A stretch of DNA of 64,000 nt from Thermaurantimonas aggregans (GTDB taxonomy: Bacteria; Bacteroidota; Bacteroidia; Flavobacteriales; Schleiferiaceae): positions 124,001-188,000 of the forward strand of contig NZ_BHZE01000003.1 in the NCBI RefSeq assembly GCF_003851885.1. Direction: 5' to 3'. Every line of letters starts with the position of its first letter. Position 1 is the first letter of the stretch. Below the pieces are notes generated by a model that was given only the letters and a program-made list of their open reading frames with translations, made no database searches and was not told where the DNA came from. The position numbers were made by a program, and so were the translations under genes. This document shows, piece after piece, positions 8,598 to 17,804 of the stretch.

Positions 8598-9005
8598 TTA
8601 TGGCAAAATTTTTTTAAGATTTTGAGAAGATTCTAAAGAACAAATCTCTTTCCTTCCAAACCAAGCAAAGCGCTTTTTTGCTACATATCGATATAAGAAC
8701 CAATTGATTTTGGTGGGTAAAAGTTTAAATACCAAAAAAATAGAATATGGAAACCCAAGTGTGCGCAAAATCTCAAATATTGCCATAGGCCCATCAAACC
8801 ACCTGCCGTGAGAGTACACTTCAACGTATTGCAATTGATTGGGAGGCTGTGGATTTTGGGCAAGCATTCGGTAGGTTTCGCCTGTCAAAGAAGCTATTCG
8901 GAAATAATCTTTCTTATCGGCCCAAAGAATTACTTTGGATAAAAAGTCACATAGCACACACTGTGCATCAATAAAAACGATAACCTTCTCCGTATCTTTG
9001 TTCAT
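8598..9005 (-). CDS. DCC-family (DUF393, YuxK-like) thiol oxidoreductase-like protein
   Basis: 135 residues. The name-giving DxxCxxC motif is DAQCVLC (D13, C16, C19), followed by the family's FRIASL and DGPMAIFEILRTLG stretches and the C-terminal RYVAKKRFAWFGRK. DCC proteins are predicted thioredoxin-fold disulfide oxidoreductases; the substrate is unknown. Its start is 19 bases from the divergent protease gene at 9025, so their control regions must overlap each other's coding sequence. Confidence 0.85.
   Translation of the reverse strand: MNKDTEKVIVFIDAQCVLCDFLSKVILWADKKDYFRIASLTGETYRMLAQNPQPPNQLQYVEVYSHGRWFDGPMAIFEILRTLGFPYSIFLVFKLLPTKINWFLYRYVAKKRFAWFGRKEICSLESSQNLKKILP
8993..9000 (+). 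promoter_or_regulatory. Putative -7 promoter box (TATCTTTG) of the metalloprotease gene
   Basis: A perfect TAnnTTTG octamer on the plus strand, 24 bases before the protease ATG, lying inside the first codons of the divergent DCC gene. No TTG at -33 spacing. Confidence 0.45.
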
Positions 9006-9024
9006 TATAAAGTAAACACAATAA

Positions 9025-11232
9025 ATGATAAAAAAGTTAGCATTCTCAATTTTAGCAGTAAGTTTTGGAATCTTTGCTTTCGCTCAGTCAAACTTATTTG
9101 TAAAAGTTGATAAAGAGCTTTACAAAAGAACAGATGCACAGATTGTGGCTAATCATTTTGAGCTATATGAGTTTGATCGGGCAAAAGTGTTAGAACTTTT
9201 TCAATCGACGCCATCATGTGAATTTTGGGAGAGTTGTGCATTCACCTACATGAATATACCAGCACCTGACGGCAGAGTTTTTACTTTCACATTGGCCCAA
9301 TCGGGTGTAATGCCACCAGCCATGATGGATGAATTTCCTCAGATTCGTGCTATCAGAGGGTATTTTATTAGTGGTGATACTTCTTTGTACCTGAAAGCCG
9401 AAATTGGTCCGCGCGGTTTTACAGCTATGGTTACTGGCCATCCTGAAGGCAGCTGGTTCATCGATCCGGTGTATCGCAATGAGCCTCAACTTTCGATATG
9501 CTACTTCAAAAAAGATTTTATCACCGACAAACAAGCGGTTTGTCATTTTTCAGGTACACCCATCGAACGCGATGACGAGTACGAAACGTCTGAAAGAACG
9601 CAGAACAATGTAGTAGTGGTGGAGAAAATCAGAAGAGAATACCGCTTGGCCGTAACTACTACCGGCGAATACAGCCAATTTCACGGAGGTACCATCCCAA
9701 CAGTGATGAATGCGATAATTACTACTGTTAATAGAGTGAACAGCGTGTATGAACGGGATATTGCAATTCGCTTGGTCCTTGTTCCAAACAATAGTCAGCT
9801 TATTTTTTTAAATCCGGCTACCGATCCTTTTCAAAACAATAGTGCAAGCCAGCTTTTATCCACCAATCCAAATGTAATAAATAATGCCATTGGTTTTAAT
9901 GCGTACGATATTGGTCATAATTTTAGCACAGGTGGGGGAGGTTTAGCTTCTCTAGGATGTGTGTGCCTTACAAATAAGGCTCAAGGAGTAACAGGCAGTT
10001 CAGCACCGGTAGGCGATCCGTTTGACATTGACTATGTGGCACATGAAATGGGACATCAATTCGGTGCAAATCATACCCAAAACAACAGTTGCCAGCGCAA
10101 TGGCAGTACCGCATGGGAACCAGGAAGTGCTTCAACGATAATGGGATATGCCGGAATATGCCCACCAAATCTGCAGAACAACAGCGATGATTATTTTCAC
10201 ATAGGTTCTATTGGCGAAATGTATAACTATGCGATCATTGGCCCCGGAAATTCATGTGCTAATAAGATCACTACCCCAAACAACGCACCGGTAATAGATA
10301 GCATTCGCCTGCCTAATACCACCATACCAAAGGAAACACCTTTTCGTCTTGATGGATTTGCTTCCGATCCTGATGGCAATCCAATCACCTACACTTGGGA
10401 GCAATTTGATACCGGCCCCTCAGGTGCACCTACTAGCCCTAGTGGCAACGCGCCTATTTTCAGAAGCTTCAGTCCGGTGAATACCGGTACGCGATTCTTG
10501 CCTCGTTATACATCTATTCTCACGGGTGTAAATGTTATTGGAGAGATTTTGCCAACCTATGCTCGTAACCTTCGCTTTAGGCTTACTGTGCGCGATGGTT
10601 CAGCTGTGAGCTATCGACAAATTCAGCTGGCAGTTGATGGAAATGCTGGCCCTTTTACAGTCACATATCCCACTCAGGGTGCCCAGCTTCGTTCAGGTAC
10701 CATCACACGCATCATATGGAATGTAGCTGGTACCGACGCAGGAAACATCAATTGTAAAGAAGTGGACATTTATTTAAGTACTGACAATGGACAAACTTGG
10801 GCGCACTACCTCGGTCGCCGGCCGAATAACGGTGAGGCTTTGGTCATCATTCCTCCAGGTTTAAATACCTCTATTGCGCGTTTTAGAATTGATGGGGTAA
10901 ATCAGTTATTTTTCGCTGTATCAAGATTTGTAACACTAACACCAGCCGTGCTTTCTGCCGATGAACAGAGTTCATTGTCTTCTGCTTCAGTCCATCCTAA
11001 TCCGGTATCGGGAGGTCAAAGAGCCTACTTGACCTTTGAAAAACTGCTGCCAGGCAATGTTGATATCCAGATTCTTACGATGGAGGGTAAAATTTTGTAC
11101 AGTCAAAAGCACGCTCTGCAAGTAGGTCTGCGGTCGATTGATCTTTCAACAGAATCGCTCAAGACTGGTATGTACTTGATTCGCCTTAATGCTGATGAAG
11201 GCAGTAAAACCTTTAAGTGGATCGTACAGTAA
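9025..11232 (+). CDS. Secreted metzincin (M12B-like) metalloprotease with type IX sorting domain
   Basis: 735 residues. Signal peptide 1-20 (IFAFAQ). Propeptide-like N-terminal region to about 195. The metzincin zinc motif HEMGHQFGANH gives ligands H340, H344, H350 and catalytic E341; the Met-turn is M373 (STIMGYAG). Residues 415-640 hold Ig/PKD-like beta-sandwich repeats (NAPVIDSIRLPNTTIP; PFTVTYPTQGAQL). The last 75 residues are a type A T9SS tail (VHPNPVSGG ... LKTGMYLIRLNADEGSKTFK). It is thus expected to leave the cell by the type IX system and act on extracellular protein. It converges with the LytTR regulator and ends in a terminator within that gene. Confidence 0.92.
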   Translation: MIKKLAFSILAVSFGIFAFAQSNLFVKVDKELYKRTDAQIVANHFELYEFDRAKVLELFQSTPSCEFWESCAFTYMNIPAPDGRVFTFTLAQSGVMPPAMMDEFPQIRAIRGYFISGDTSLYLKAEIGPRGFTAMVTGHPEGSWFIDPVYRNEPQLSICYFKKDFITDKQAVCHFSGTPIERDDEYETSERTQNNVVVVEKIRREYRLAVTTTGEYSQFHGGTIPTVMNAIITTVNRVNSVYERDIAIRLVLVPNNSQLIFLNPATDPFQNNSASQLLSTNPNVINNAIGFNAYDIGHNFSTGGGGLASLGCVCLTNKAQGVTGSSAPVGDPFDIDYVAHEMGHQFGANHTQNNSCQRNGSTAWEPGSASTIMGYAGICPPNLQNNSDDYFHIGSIGEMYNYAIIGPGNSCANKITTPNNAPVIDSIRLPNTTIPKETPFRLDGFASDPDGNPITYTWEQFDTGPSGAPTSPSGNAPIFRSFSPVNTGTRFLPRYTSILTGVNVIGEILPTYARNLRFRLTVRDGSAVSYRQIQLAVDGNAGPFTVTYPTQGAQLRSGTITRIIWNVAGTDAGNINCKEVDIYLSTDNGQTWAHYLGRRPNNGEALVIIPPGLNTSIARFRIDGVNQLFFAVSRFVTLTPAVLSADEQSSLSSASVHPNPVSGGQRAYLTFEKLLPGNVDIQILTMEGKILYSQKHALQVGLRSIDLSTESLKTGMYLIRLNADEGSKTFKWIVQ

Positions 11233-11241
11233 TCTTTAAAC

Positions 11242-12003
11242 TCACTGATAATAGGGAGAGATTCGCTTAAGAATCATCTCCCTTTTTCTACTCGAAATTG
11301 AAATAATACTTCCGTCCGACATTTCTACGAATCCCCCGCTGTAAGGCAGATATTTCTTAATGTGTTCACAATTGCAGATATACGATTTATGTACGCGCAT
11401 CATTTTCGAATTCTGAAGCATGGCGTCGTAAAAACGTATAGGGCGGGTCGATTCAATTTTTTCTCCATTAGCCTTAACTACCAATGTGTGTGCTTTATAT
11501 GTCTCTATCCATAGAATGTCGTTGATGTTCAGAAATTCTACACCATCGTTAGTATAAATCGGAATACGCTCGTTTTGATAAACGACATGTTGAGTGTGGG
11601 TAAGCGGTTGTGTAAACTCCTGAAGCTTTTTGGATTGCACTTTCTTCACCTTTTCAAGTGCAGCCTGTAGCTCATCTACATTTACAGGTTTGAGTAAGTA
11701 GTCAATAGCATTTACTTTAAAAGCTTTAACTGCATACTCGTCATAGGCGGTAATAAAAATGATAGCCGGTTCGTATTCTTCGAATTCAAGTTGTAATTCA
11801 TTTACCAATTCAAAACCGCTTTCATCGTTGAGATGTATATCGAGCAAAATAGCATCTGGCCTTTGGCTGTCGATTACTTTAAGTGCATCATCGATGTTAG
11901 TAGCAGTGCCTACCACCACTGTATCTGGGCAAAACATTTCAATTTTCGACCTTAGTGATTCAATGATGGTGTTTTCGTCATCTACCAATACTACTTTTAG
12001 CAT
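11242..12003 (-). CDS. LytTR-family response regulator
   Basis: 253 residues: receiver domain (1-120; D8-D9, phospho-acceptor D55 in ILLDIHLND, conserved T in FITAYDEYA, K in LLKPVNVDEL) and a LytTR DNA-binding domain (about 145-250; IETYKAHTLVV, MRVHKSYICNCEHI). Its start overlaps the stop of the histidine kinase by 7 bases, the usual translational coupling of LytS/LytR pairs. It should act as a transcription factor phosphorylated by that kinase. Its 3' end also carries the terminator of the convergent protease gene. Confidence 0.93.
   Translation of the reverse strand: MLKVVLVDDENTIIESLRSKIEMFCPDTVVVGTATNIDDALKVIDSQRPDAILLDIHLNDESGFELVNELQLEFEEYEPAIIFITAYDEYAVKAFKVNAIDYLLKPVNVDELQAALEKVKKVQSKKLQEFTQPLTHTQHVVYQNERIPIYTNDGVEFLNINDILWIETYKAHTLVVKANGEKIESTRPIRFYDAMLQNSKMMRVHKSYICNCEHIKKYLPYSGGFVEMSDGSIISISSRKREMILKRISPYYQ
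11253..11286 (+). terminator. Terminator of the protease gene, lying inside the convergent LytTR coding region
   Basis: AGGGAGAGATTC (11253-11264), a 6-base loop, GAATC-a-TCTCCCT (11271-11283) with one bulged A, then TTTTTC. The strong stem and T run follow the protease stop by 20 bases, and lie over the last codons of the regulator. Confidence 0.65.
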
Positions 12004-14861
12004 ACTTCTGTATTTTTAAGAATGGGCAAAGTCATTCGAACTCGAGTACCCGAAGGTACACCAAAGTCATCAAACAAGTCTTCGATCGAAATTAAAAATG
12101 TTTTATTGTGGGTTTGGCTCAATATTTTTAGCCTTTGTGCATTGATATTTAGTGCCATTGATTTTGATTTTACGTCATTTTTTACTGAAAATTCGGAAGA
12201 TTTTGACCGACCGACGCCATTGTCGTCTATCAGCACTTCGAGTTCATTGTTGTTTTCGTTGATTGTAAAAATTATTTTTATAAGACCTTTTCTGTCCTTT
12301 AGAGGGCGTATGCCATGTATGATTGCGTTTTCTACATGAGGTTGAATTATCATTGAAGGAATTAAAAGCTGATCAATTTCTACGTTCTCCGGAAAAATGT
12401 GTATTTGATAATCAAATTCGTTATTGGCGCGCATTCTTTCTAAATCGAGGTAATAATACAAAATTTCCTTTTCCCTTTTTAGAGAGTGAAATCCTTTGTC
12501 GCTGCCTTCTAAAATCAGACGCATCAATCGCGTGAAATTGTTTAAATGTCTGATAGCAGACACTTTATCTGATTTTAAAATAAAACCTTCAATTGACTCC
12601 AATGAATTATAAAGAAAATGAGGGTTCATTTGCAATCGAAGTGCACGAGTTTCAGTCTCGAGAAGCGTTTCTTTTAGTCTTACCTTTTCGCGGAGTTGAT
12701 TAGTTCGCCATTTGACAAAAGCAACAGAACCACTGATTAAAAACACTAATGTGCCGGTCACGACCCACCATCTTTGCCAAAGAGGTGATGCTATGGTAAA
12801 ATGAATTACATTACGATCAACTACTGTATTTTCTGGTGAAATAAGTTCATAAATCAATGTGTAATTTGCTGGATAAATGTTTGCCAAATAAAGTTCTGGA
12901 AGCGATGAATCGATTGTGTCATTTTTAAATCTATTCGATGTTAAAATATATCTGTATCTGTATTCTTTTTCTGTGAAAATATCTGAGGGAGTTGAAAAGT
13001 AAAAATGAAGTGTATTTTCGTTGCTATTAAGAAATATATTTTCTGATAAATTGCGATCGTTTCCATTAACCATTGTACGAAATAAAAGAATTTTAGGATT
13101 AGAGTAATTTGAGAATATTTTATTCGAAATTTTCAAAATAGAATTTGTAGAAATAGCATATATTTCAGATTGGTATTCGAAAAAGTCTAAAATTTGATTT
13201 ACCCCATTTATCCAATTGAAGTAGTTGAGTGTTATTAAATTTATTTTATTATTTTCGATGTAAGCCATTTGAATTTTATCGCCTAAGATTATAAGTGTAT
13301 CTTCACCTAAATTTCTAACCTTTAAAATGTTATCTATCCGTATGGATGTTGAATAAAATGTAGTTTGAATTGTATCTTTAAAAACTTTTATAGTCCCATC
13401 ATCAAGTAACCAAATTTTTCTTGATTTATCTCCATTGAATATCAATGCATTTGGCGAGATTTTAAAAGTTCTGATTAAACTTAATTCTGAATTTTTGAAA
13501 CTATAGAATTCAAGTGTATTATCTGTTTGTATCCATATTCTGTGAGTATCTGTCCAATGGTGTGATAGTATGGTTCTGTCTAAATCAATTTTTCGCTCTT
13601 CTTTTTCGCAGTGCAATGAGATAGCTGAATGACTTATGTAACTCAAACAACCTGCAGGATACTCACTAGCACTTCCAATATATTTTCCTTGCAGGGATGG
13701 ATATGGCATTGCATTTCTTTTGTAAAATGGGATTAAACCATTTTCAGTGTTAAATAAAATATCCTTTTTATCCTTTAAAATCTGTAGGACAAGACCATTT
13801 TTTGTATTAAAAGGAATTTCACGAACTTCATTTGACGATAAATCGACAAGTATAATAGAAGTTCCTGCAGATATGAACAATTGATGATTGATGATTTTTA
13901 AATCATATACTTTACTTATTCGGTCTTTGGAAAATTCGAATACTCGCTCTACTGATGGATATAAATAACACTTCACTCTATTGCCTTCAGAAATCCAGAG
14001 TTCTCCATTATCGAGCAAGGAAAATTTATTTGTCTCTGCAGGAATAGAAATATATTTTACCCTATTACTCGCATCAAGAGAAAGAAGTTTATCTTCATCA
14101 ATTCGGCATAAAAGATATTGATCATTCTTTACAAGATTTTTTACGAAATTTAATTTTTTTTTCGTTCGAATAATTGTTTTTATAGTTTTTTTAATTTTAA
14201 TGATGGAAACATCTGAGAAGATATATAATGCATCTGACAATGATCCGATATTAAGAATTTTTAAAGTGTCGACATAAAAAGCTTCAAGGATGTTGTCTTT
14301 TACTTGATAAAGGCAGGTATCGTCTTTAGCAACGATTATTCGCTGATTCCATTTGGTAATTTTCGCCGGAGAGGTAAGTTTTATTTCATTTATAAGTTGT
14401 ACTTTTTCACTCTTTTCAAAAATCCATAATTTATCATCATTTGTTAATACATAAATTCCTCTTGCATTTGAAAGTATTTTTCGCACTTTACTCTTTGATG
14501 GAAAGCTGTATAAAAGATGGAAGGTATTAGATTTTGTGGAAAAAAAATACATTTCATTTTCAGAACCAACGAGTATTGAGTCATCGTTTACAACGCAAAG
14601 TGTTGAAATAAATGGGTAGCGAAGCCCCTCTGGCAAGCCATAATAATAAAATCTGCCTTGCTGGAAATGAACTAAGCCATTACCTTCTGTAGCGAAATAC
14701 CTATCGGTGCCATTTAAAATTACGACATCGTTAATCAGAGGATTGTAAAGACCATTTTCTATTCCAAAAGATTGAAAAATCAAGGGTAATTCTGTTACTT
14801 GAGCTTTTGAATGAATGTAGAAAAAAGTCGTAAGTAGAATCAAACAACATCGAATTTGCAT
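11997..14861 (-). CDS. Beta-propeller sensor histidine kinase, LytS/YehU type
   Basis: 954 residues from ATG at 14861, chosen because it begins a clean signal peptide (MQIRCCLILLTTFFYIHSKAQ); the frame is open 35 codons further up. The periplasmic part (about 25-690) is two-component-propeller-like with a Y_Y_Y-type domain at the end (LHFYFSTPSDIFTEKEYRYRY). One transmembrane segment (about 696-717) precedes the His_kinase domain: H748 in LQMNPHFLYNSLESIEGF and an ATPase with IQPHVENAIIHGI and DDNGVGRS. The sensor is AT-rich and rich in N, I and K compared with its neighbours. It pairs with the LytTR regulator directly downstream. Ligand unknown. Confidence 0.9.
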   Translation of the reverse strand: MQIRCCLILLTTFFYIHSKAQVTELPLIFQSFGIENGLYNPLINDVVILNGTDRYFATEGNGLVHFQQGRFYYYGLPEGLRYPFISTLCVVNDDSILVGSENEMYFFSTKSNTFHLLYSFPSKSKVRKILSNARGIYVLTNDDKLWIFEKSEKVQLINEIKLTSPAKITKWNQRIIVAKDDTCLYQVKDNILEAFYVDTLKILNIGSLSDALYIFSDVSIIKIKKTIKTIIRTKKKLNFVKNLVKNDQYLLCRIDEDKLLSLDASNRVKYISIPAETNKFSLLDNGELWISEGNRVKCYLYPSVERVFEFSKDRISKVYDLKIINHQLFISAGTSIILVDLSSNEVREIPFNTKNGLVLQILKDKKDILFNTENGLIPFYKRNAMPYPSLQGKYIGSASEYPAGCLSYISHSAISLHCEKEERKIDLDRTILSHHWTDTHRIWIQTDNTLEFYSFKNSELSLIRTFKISPNALIFNGDKSRKIWLLDDGTIKVFKDTIQTTFYSTSIRIDNILKVRNLGEDTLIILGDKIQMAYIENNKINLITLNYFNWINGVNQILDFFEYQSEIYAISTNSILKISNKIFSNYSNPKILLFRTMVNGNDRNLSENIFLNSNENTLHFYFSTPSDIFTEKEYRYRYILTSNRFKNDTIDSSLPELYLANIYPANYTLIYELISPENTVVDRNVIHFTIASPLWQRWWVVTGTLVFLISGSVAFVKWRTNQLREKVRLKETLLETETRALRLQMNPHFLYNSLESIEGFILKSDKVSAIRHLNNFTRLMRLILEGSDKGFHSLKREKEILYYYLDLERMRANNEFDYQIHIFPENVEIDQLLIPSMIIQPHVENAIIHGIRPLKDRKGLIKIIFTINENNNELEVLIDDNGVGRSKSSEFSVKNDVKSKSMALNINAQRLKILSQTHNKTFLISIEDLFDDFGVPSGTRVRMTLPILKNTEVC

Positions 14862-14912
14862 GTATATATGAGTTGCAAGTGGTAAAATTGCATCGAAATA
14901 TACTTCCTTCGA

Positions 14913-15740
14913 ATGCTTAAAAAGCAGCTTTTTTTCTGGTATTCCTTCGCTGTATTTTTTTTTCAAAGTTTATGTGTGTCCTCACAAACCATCTATTCTC
15001 TAAGCGGAATGCGCTCCTTAGGATTGGCTGGTGTAAGTTCCGTACTGGTAGATGGTTTTTCGGTTATCAACAATTCAGCGGGGCTTGCTTACTTGTCACA
15101 ATCCTCAGTGGCTGTTTCAGTTCAAAATCGCTTTGGAATAAATGATTTAAATATTTTTCACCTTTCAGGTCAATATCGATTAAGGGGTGATCAGGCCATT
15201 GGTCTAGCATTAGCCTCTACTGGCATTGAAGGTTTTAGGGAAAATCATGTAACAGCCGGATATGGACTTAAACTCATGAATGCCTTTTCGATAGGGGTTA
15301 AACTCAATCTCACAAACTATCACCTAGCAGAGCGAGGTAATTTATTTCGAGCTCATGCGGATCTTGGGGCGATGTACCAGGTAAACAATCGCTTAAAGCT
15401 GGGACTGGTTTTTTTCAATCCTTTTCAAATTACACGTCTCCGGGAGTACGATGAGTATTTCCCAACAGGAGTTTCTTTTGGCGCTTCTTATTTAGTGGGC
15501 AACGGATTGGGTTTGTATAGTGAAGTAAGCAAGACTGAACTATCGCCCATGCAGTTCAAAATTGGTATCGAGTGGCATTGGTTGGAGCAGCTTTGGCTGA
15601 GAACTGGTTATTCACACACTAACTCTGCCTTCAGTCTGGGAGTAGGCATCCACCGGAAATATCTTACAGCCAATTTTTCGTTTGTGCATATGGCTCTACC
15701 GGGTGGAGTTTCTGGAGCTGATTTTGGGTATTCATGGTAA
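14913..15740 (+). CDS. PorV/FadL-like outer-membrane beta-barrel protein
   Basis: 275 residues with a signal peptide (to about 25, CVSSQ). The mature start (SLSGMRSLGLAGVSSVLVDG, then INNSAGLAYL) is the 'G.R..G.AGA......DG.A..NPAGLA' pattern of PorV, PorQ and FadL-related barrels, followed by alternating strand-turn sequence to the C-terminal aromatic FGYSW. It is shorter than T9SS PorV and the exact role is not clear. Its last 7 bases overlap the next gene, so the two barrels are co-expressed. Confidence 0.7.
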   Translation: MLKKQLFFWYSFAVFFFQSLCVSSQTIYSLSGMRSLGLAGVSSVLVDGFSVINNSAGLAYLSQSSVAVSVQNRFGINDLNIFHLSGQYRLRGDQAIGLALASTGIEGFRENHVTAGYGLKLMNAFSIGVKLNLTNYHLAERGNLFRAHADLGAMYQVNNRLKLGLVFFNPFQITRLREYDEYFPTGVSFGASYLVGNGLGLYSEVSKTELSPMQFKIGIEWHWLEQLWLRTGYSHTNSAFSLGVGIHRKYLTANFSFVHMALPGGVSGADFGYSW

Positions 15741-17800
15741 AAAGAATTTTTCTTTTTTTATTCATTGTTACTTTGCACTTTAGTTCAGCTCAAGTAGAAC
15801 TCAATGAGCTGGAACAAGAAACTGAGGCCATTGCAGAACAGTTAGGCGATGAGGCTGACTTGATTCAACTAGCTGAAAATCTCGACTATTATCGCGAAAA
15901 TAAAATCAATCTCAACACTGCTACCAAAGAAGTACTGGCACAGCTCGGTTTTTTGAATGCCTTTCAGATTTACAATCTATTAGAGCATCGCCGGAAGTAT
16001 GGTCGAATTGTCACCTTCTACGAGTTAGAGTATTTGAATGGTTTTGATGCTTCAGTGCTTCAAAAGTTAGAGCTCTTCACTTATTTGGGACCCACTGAAG
16101 GAAGAAAACATTCTTTAAAGGATTATTTGACGAAGGGCAGACATCTGACGTTAATACGAGCCCAGTGGGGCCTCGAAGAGCGAAAAGGATTTGAACTAAG
16201 AAGACGAGTAGCTGGAGGGGATACGACGATCTCAAGCTATTTTGTGGGCGATCCATATCGCACCTTCGTTAGGCATAGATATGTGTATGCCAATCAGTTC
16301 AGTATAGGGTTAACTGGCGAAAAAGATGCTGGAGAACCCTTTGTATGGGAACCAGGCCAGCGCGGGTTTGACTTTTACAGTGGCCATATAGCCCTGATGA
16401 GGCAAAAAAGACTTAAGACTTTCATTTTAGGCGATTATCAGATTCAATTCGGACAGGGATTAGTGCTCTGGAGTTCACTGGCTTTTAGAAAGTCGCCGGC
16501 TGTACTTAATATTCAACGATTTGGACGGGGATTCATTCCTTACAACGGATTGGACGAGAATAGATTCTTAAGAGGAGCAGCTGCTACATATTCCTTTGGT
16601 AAAGTCGATCTTTCGGTTTTTTATTCCAGTAAAAGAATGTCTTCAGCTATTTCAACGATTGAAAATGAAGAATCTGGTGAGACCTTTGACGAGGCTGGTT
16701 CCATTCGCCTTTCAGGGTTGCATCGCACCCCTTCAGAGCGAGCTGCACGAAATACGCTTTCAATTGAAAGCTATGGCGCCCATGTAACTTCTGACTTTAG
16801 CTCTGTGCGGGTAGGTGGTACAGTGGTAGAGCATCGCTTCAATCCGCCTTTGGCCAGCTCTACTCAGCTTTATCAAAAGTATAATTTACAAGGTTCATCT
16901 GTAAGAAATGCATCGATCGATTACCAAATTCTTTTGCCCTCTGTTCAAGTTTTTGGTGAGCTGGCTACCAATTCTTTTGGCGGATATGCCATGACACATG
17001 GTGCCTATCTGAGTGCTGGCAGTAAATTCACTTACGCGCTCTTGTATCGCTATTTTCATAAAGAGTATGCGGCTCTTTTTAATGCACCCTTTGCAGAAGG
17101 CACCGGAAGGGATGCGGAACGGGGTTTTTACACAGGGTTTCGCTGGGAGGCAGCTCCACGTCTTTACATTAACGCTTTTGCCGACCTCTACCAATTTGAC
17201 TGGCCCCGTTACGATGTGAATCAACCCAGCCGAGGTAGGGATGTATTTCTACAGGCCGAATACCTTGCAAACAGAAGATACAATATGTATATACGCGTGC
17301 GCAGTGAAGACCGTCTTGTGAATGGGCCTGATGAATTTGTTGTACGGCCAATAGCTGAAGAGGGCAGAAGGAGTTTTCGATTTCATCAAAATATGGTGCC
17401 TTCCAAGAATTTTTCGCTCGCATCGCGTATAGAATATGTTCTTTTCGAATCATATAATGGAACCAGCTCCGGTTGGTTGTTATTTCAGGACATCCGATAC
17501 ATGCCCTCTACCATCCCTCTAAAGTGGACGTTTAGACTCGCTGTATACGATACTGACGATTATAACAGCCGGATTTACGCTTTTGAAAACGATGTGTTGT
17601 ATTCCTTTTCTGTGCCAGCGCTGTACGACAGAGGTGTTCGTAGTTATTTGTTGGTAGAATATACCTATGGTCGAGCTACTATTTGGTTGCGCTATGCTGT
17701 AACAAGGTTTAGTGACAGATTTACAGTCAGCTCAGGACTTCAAGAGATTAATGGAAATCGTTCATCCGAAATAAAAGTGCAGTGCAGATTAAAGCTCTAA
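15734..17800 (+). CDS. Helix-hairpin-helix outer-membrane barrel protein
   Basis: 688 residues. Signal peptide 1-19 (HFSSAQ). Residues about 57-115 form a ComEA-like helix-hairpin-helix region (KINLNTATKEVLAQLGFLNA, then HRRKYGRIVTFYELEYLNGF). The remaining 560 residues are strand-rich, aromatic and turn-rich with a terminal short charged strand, as in an outer-membrane beta-barrel. In known families the HHH motif binds DNA non-specifically; whether that holds here, on the periplasmic side, is not known. It is translationally coupled to the PorV-like gene and converges with the CpxP-like gene 5 bases away. Confidence 0.75.
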   Translation: MVKRIFLFLFIVTLHFSSAQVELNELEQETEAIAEQLGDEADLIQLAENLDYYRENKINLNTATKEVLAQLGFLNAFQIYNLLEHRRKYGRIVTFYELEYLNGFDASVLQKLELFTYLGPTEGRKHSLKDYLTKGRHLTLIRAQWGLEERKGFELRRRVAGGDTTISSYFVGDPYRTFVRHRYVYANQFSIGLTGEKDAGEPFVWEPGQRGFDFYSGHIALMRQKRLKTFILGDYQIQFGQGLVLWSSLAFRKSPAVLNIQRFGRGFIPYNGLDENRFLRGAAATYSFGKVDLSVFYSSKRMSSAISTIENEESGETFDEAGSIRLSGLHRTPSERAARNTLSIESYGAHVTSDFSSVRVGGTVVEHRFNPPLASSTQLYQKYNLQGSSVRNASIDYQILLPSVQVFGELATNSFGGYAMTHGAYLSAGSKFTYALLYRYFHKEYAALFNAPFAEGTGRDAERGFYTGFRWEAAPRLYINAFADLYQFDWPRYDVNQPSRGRDVFLQAEYLANRRYNMYIRVRSEDRLVNGPDEFVVRPIAEEGRRSFRFHQNMVPSKNFSLASRIEYVLFESYNGTSSGWLLFQDIRYMPSTIPLKWTFRLAVYDTDDYNSRIYAFENDVLYSFSVPALYDRGVRSYLLVEYTYGRATIWLRYAVTRFSDRFTVSSGLQEINGNRSSEIKVQCRLKL

Positions 17801-17804
17801 AGAA

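Noticed and set aside
9214-9613. Open frames on both strands inside the protease gene
   Set aside because: Overlap the protease coding region entirely and lack any start signal or family.
11759-12535. Plus-strand open frames over the LytTR and kinase genes
   Set aside because: Antisense shadows of well-recognised coding sequence.
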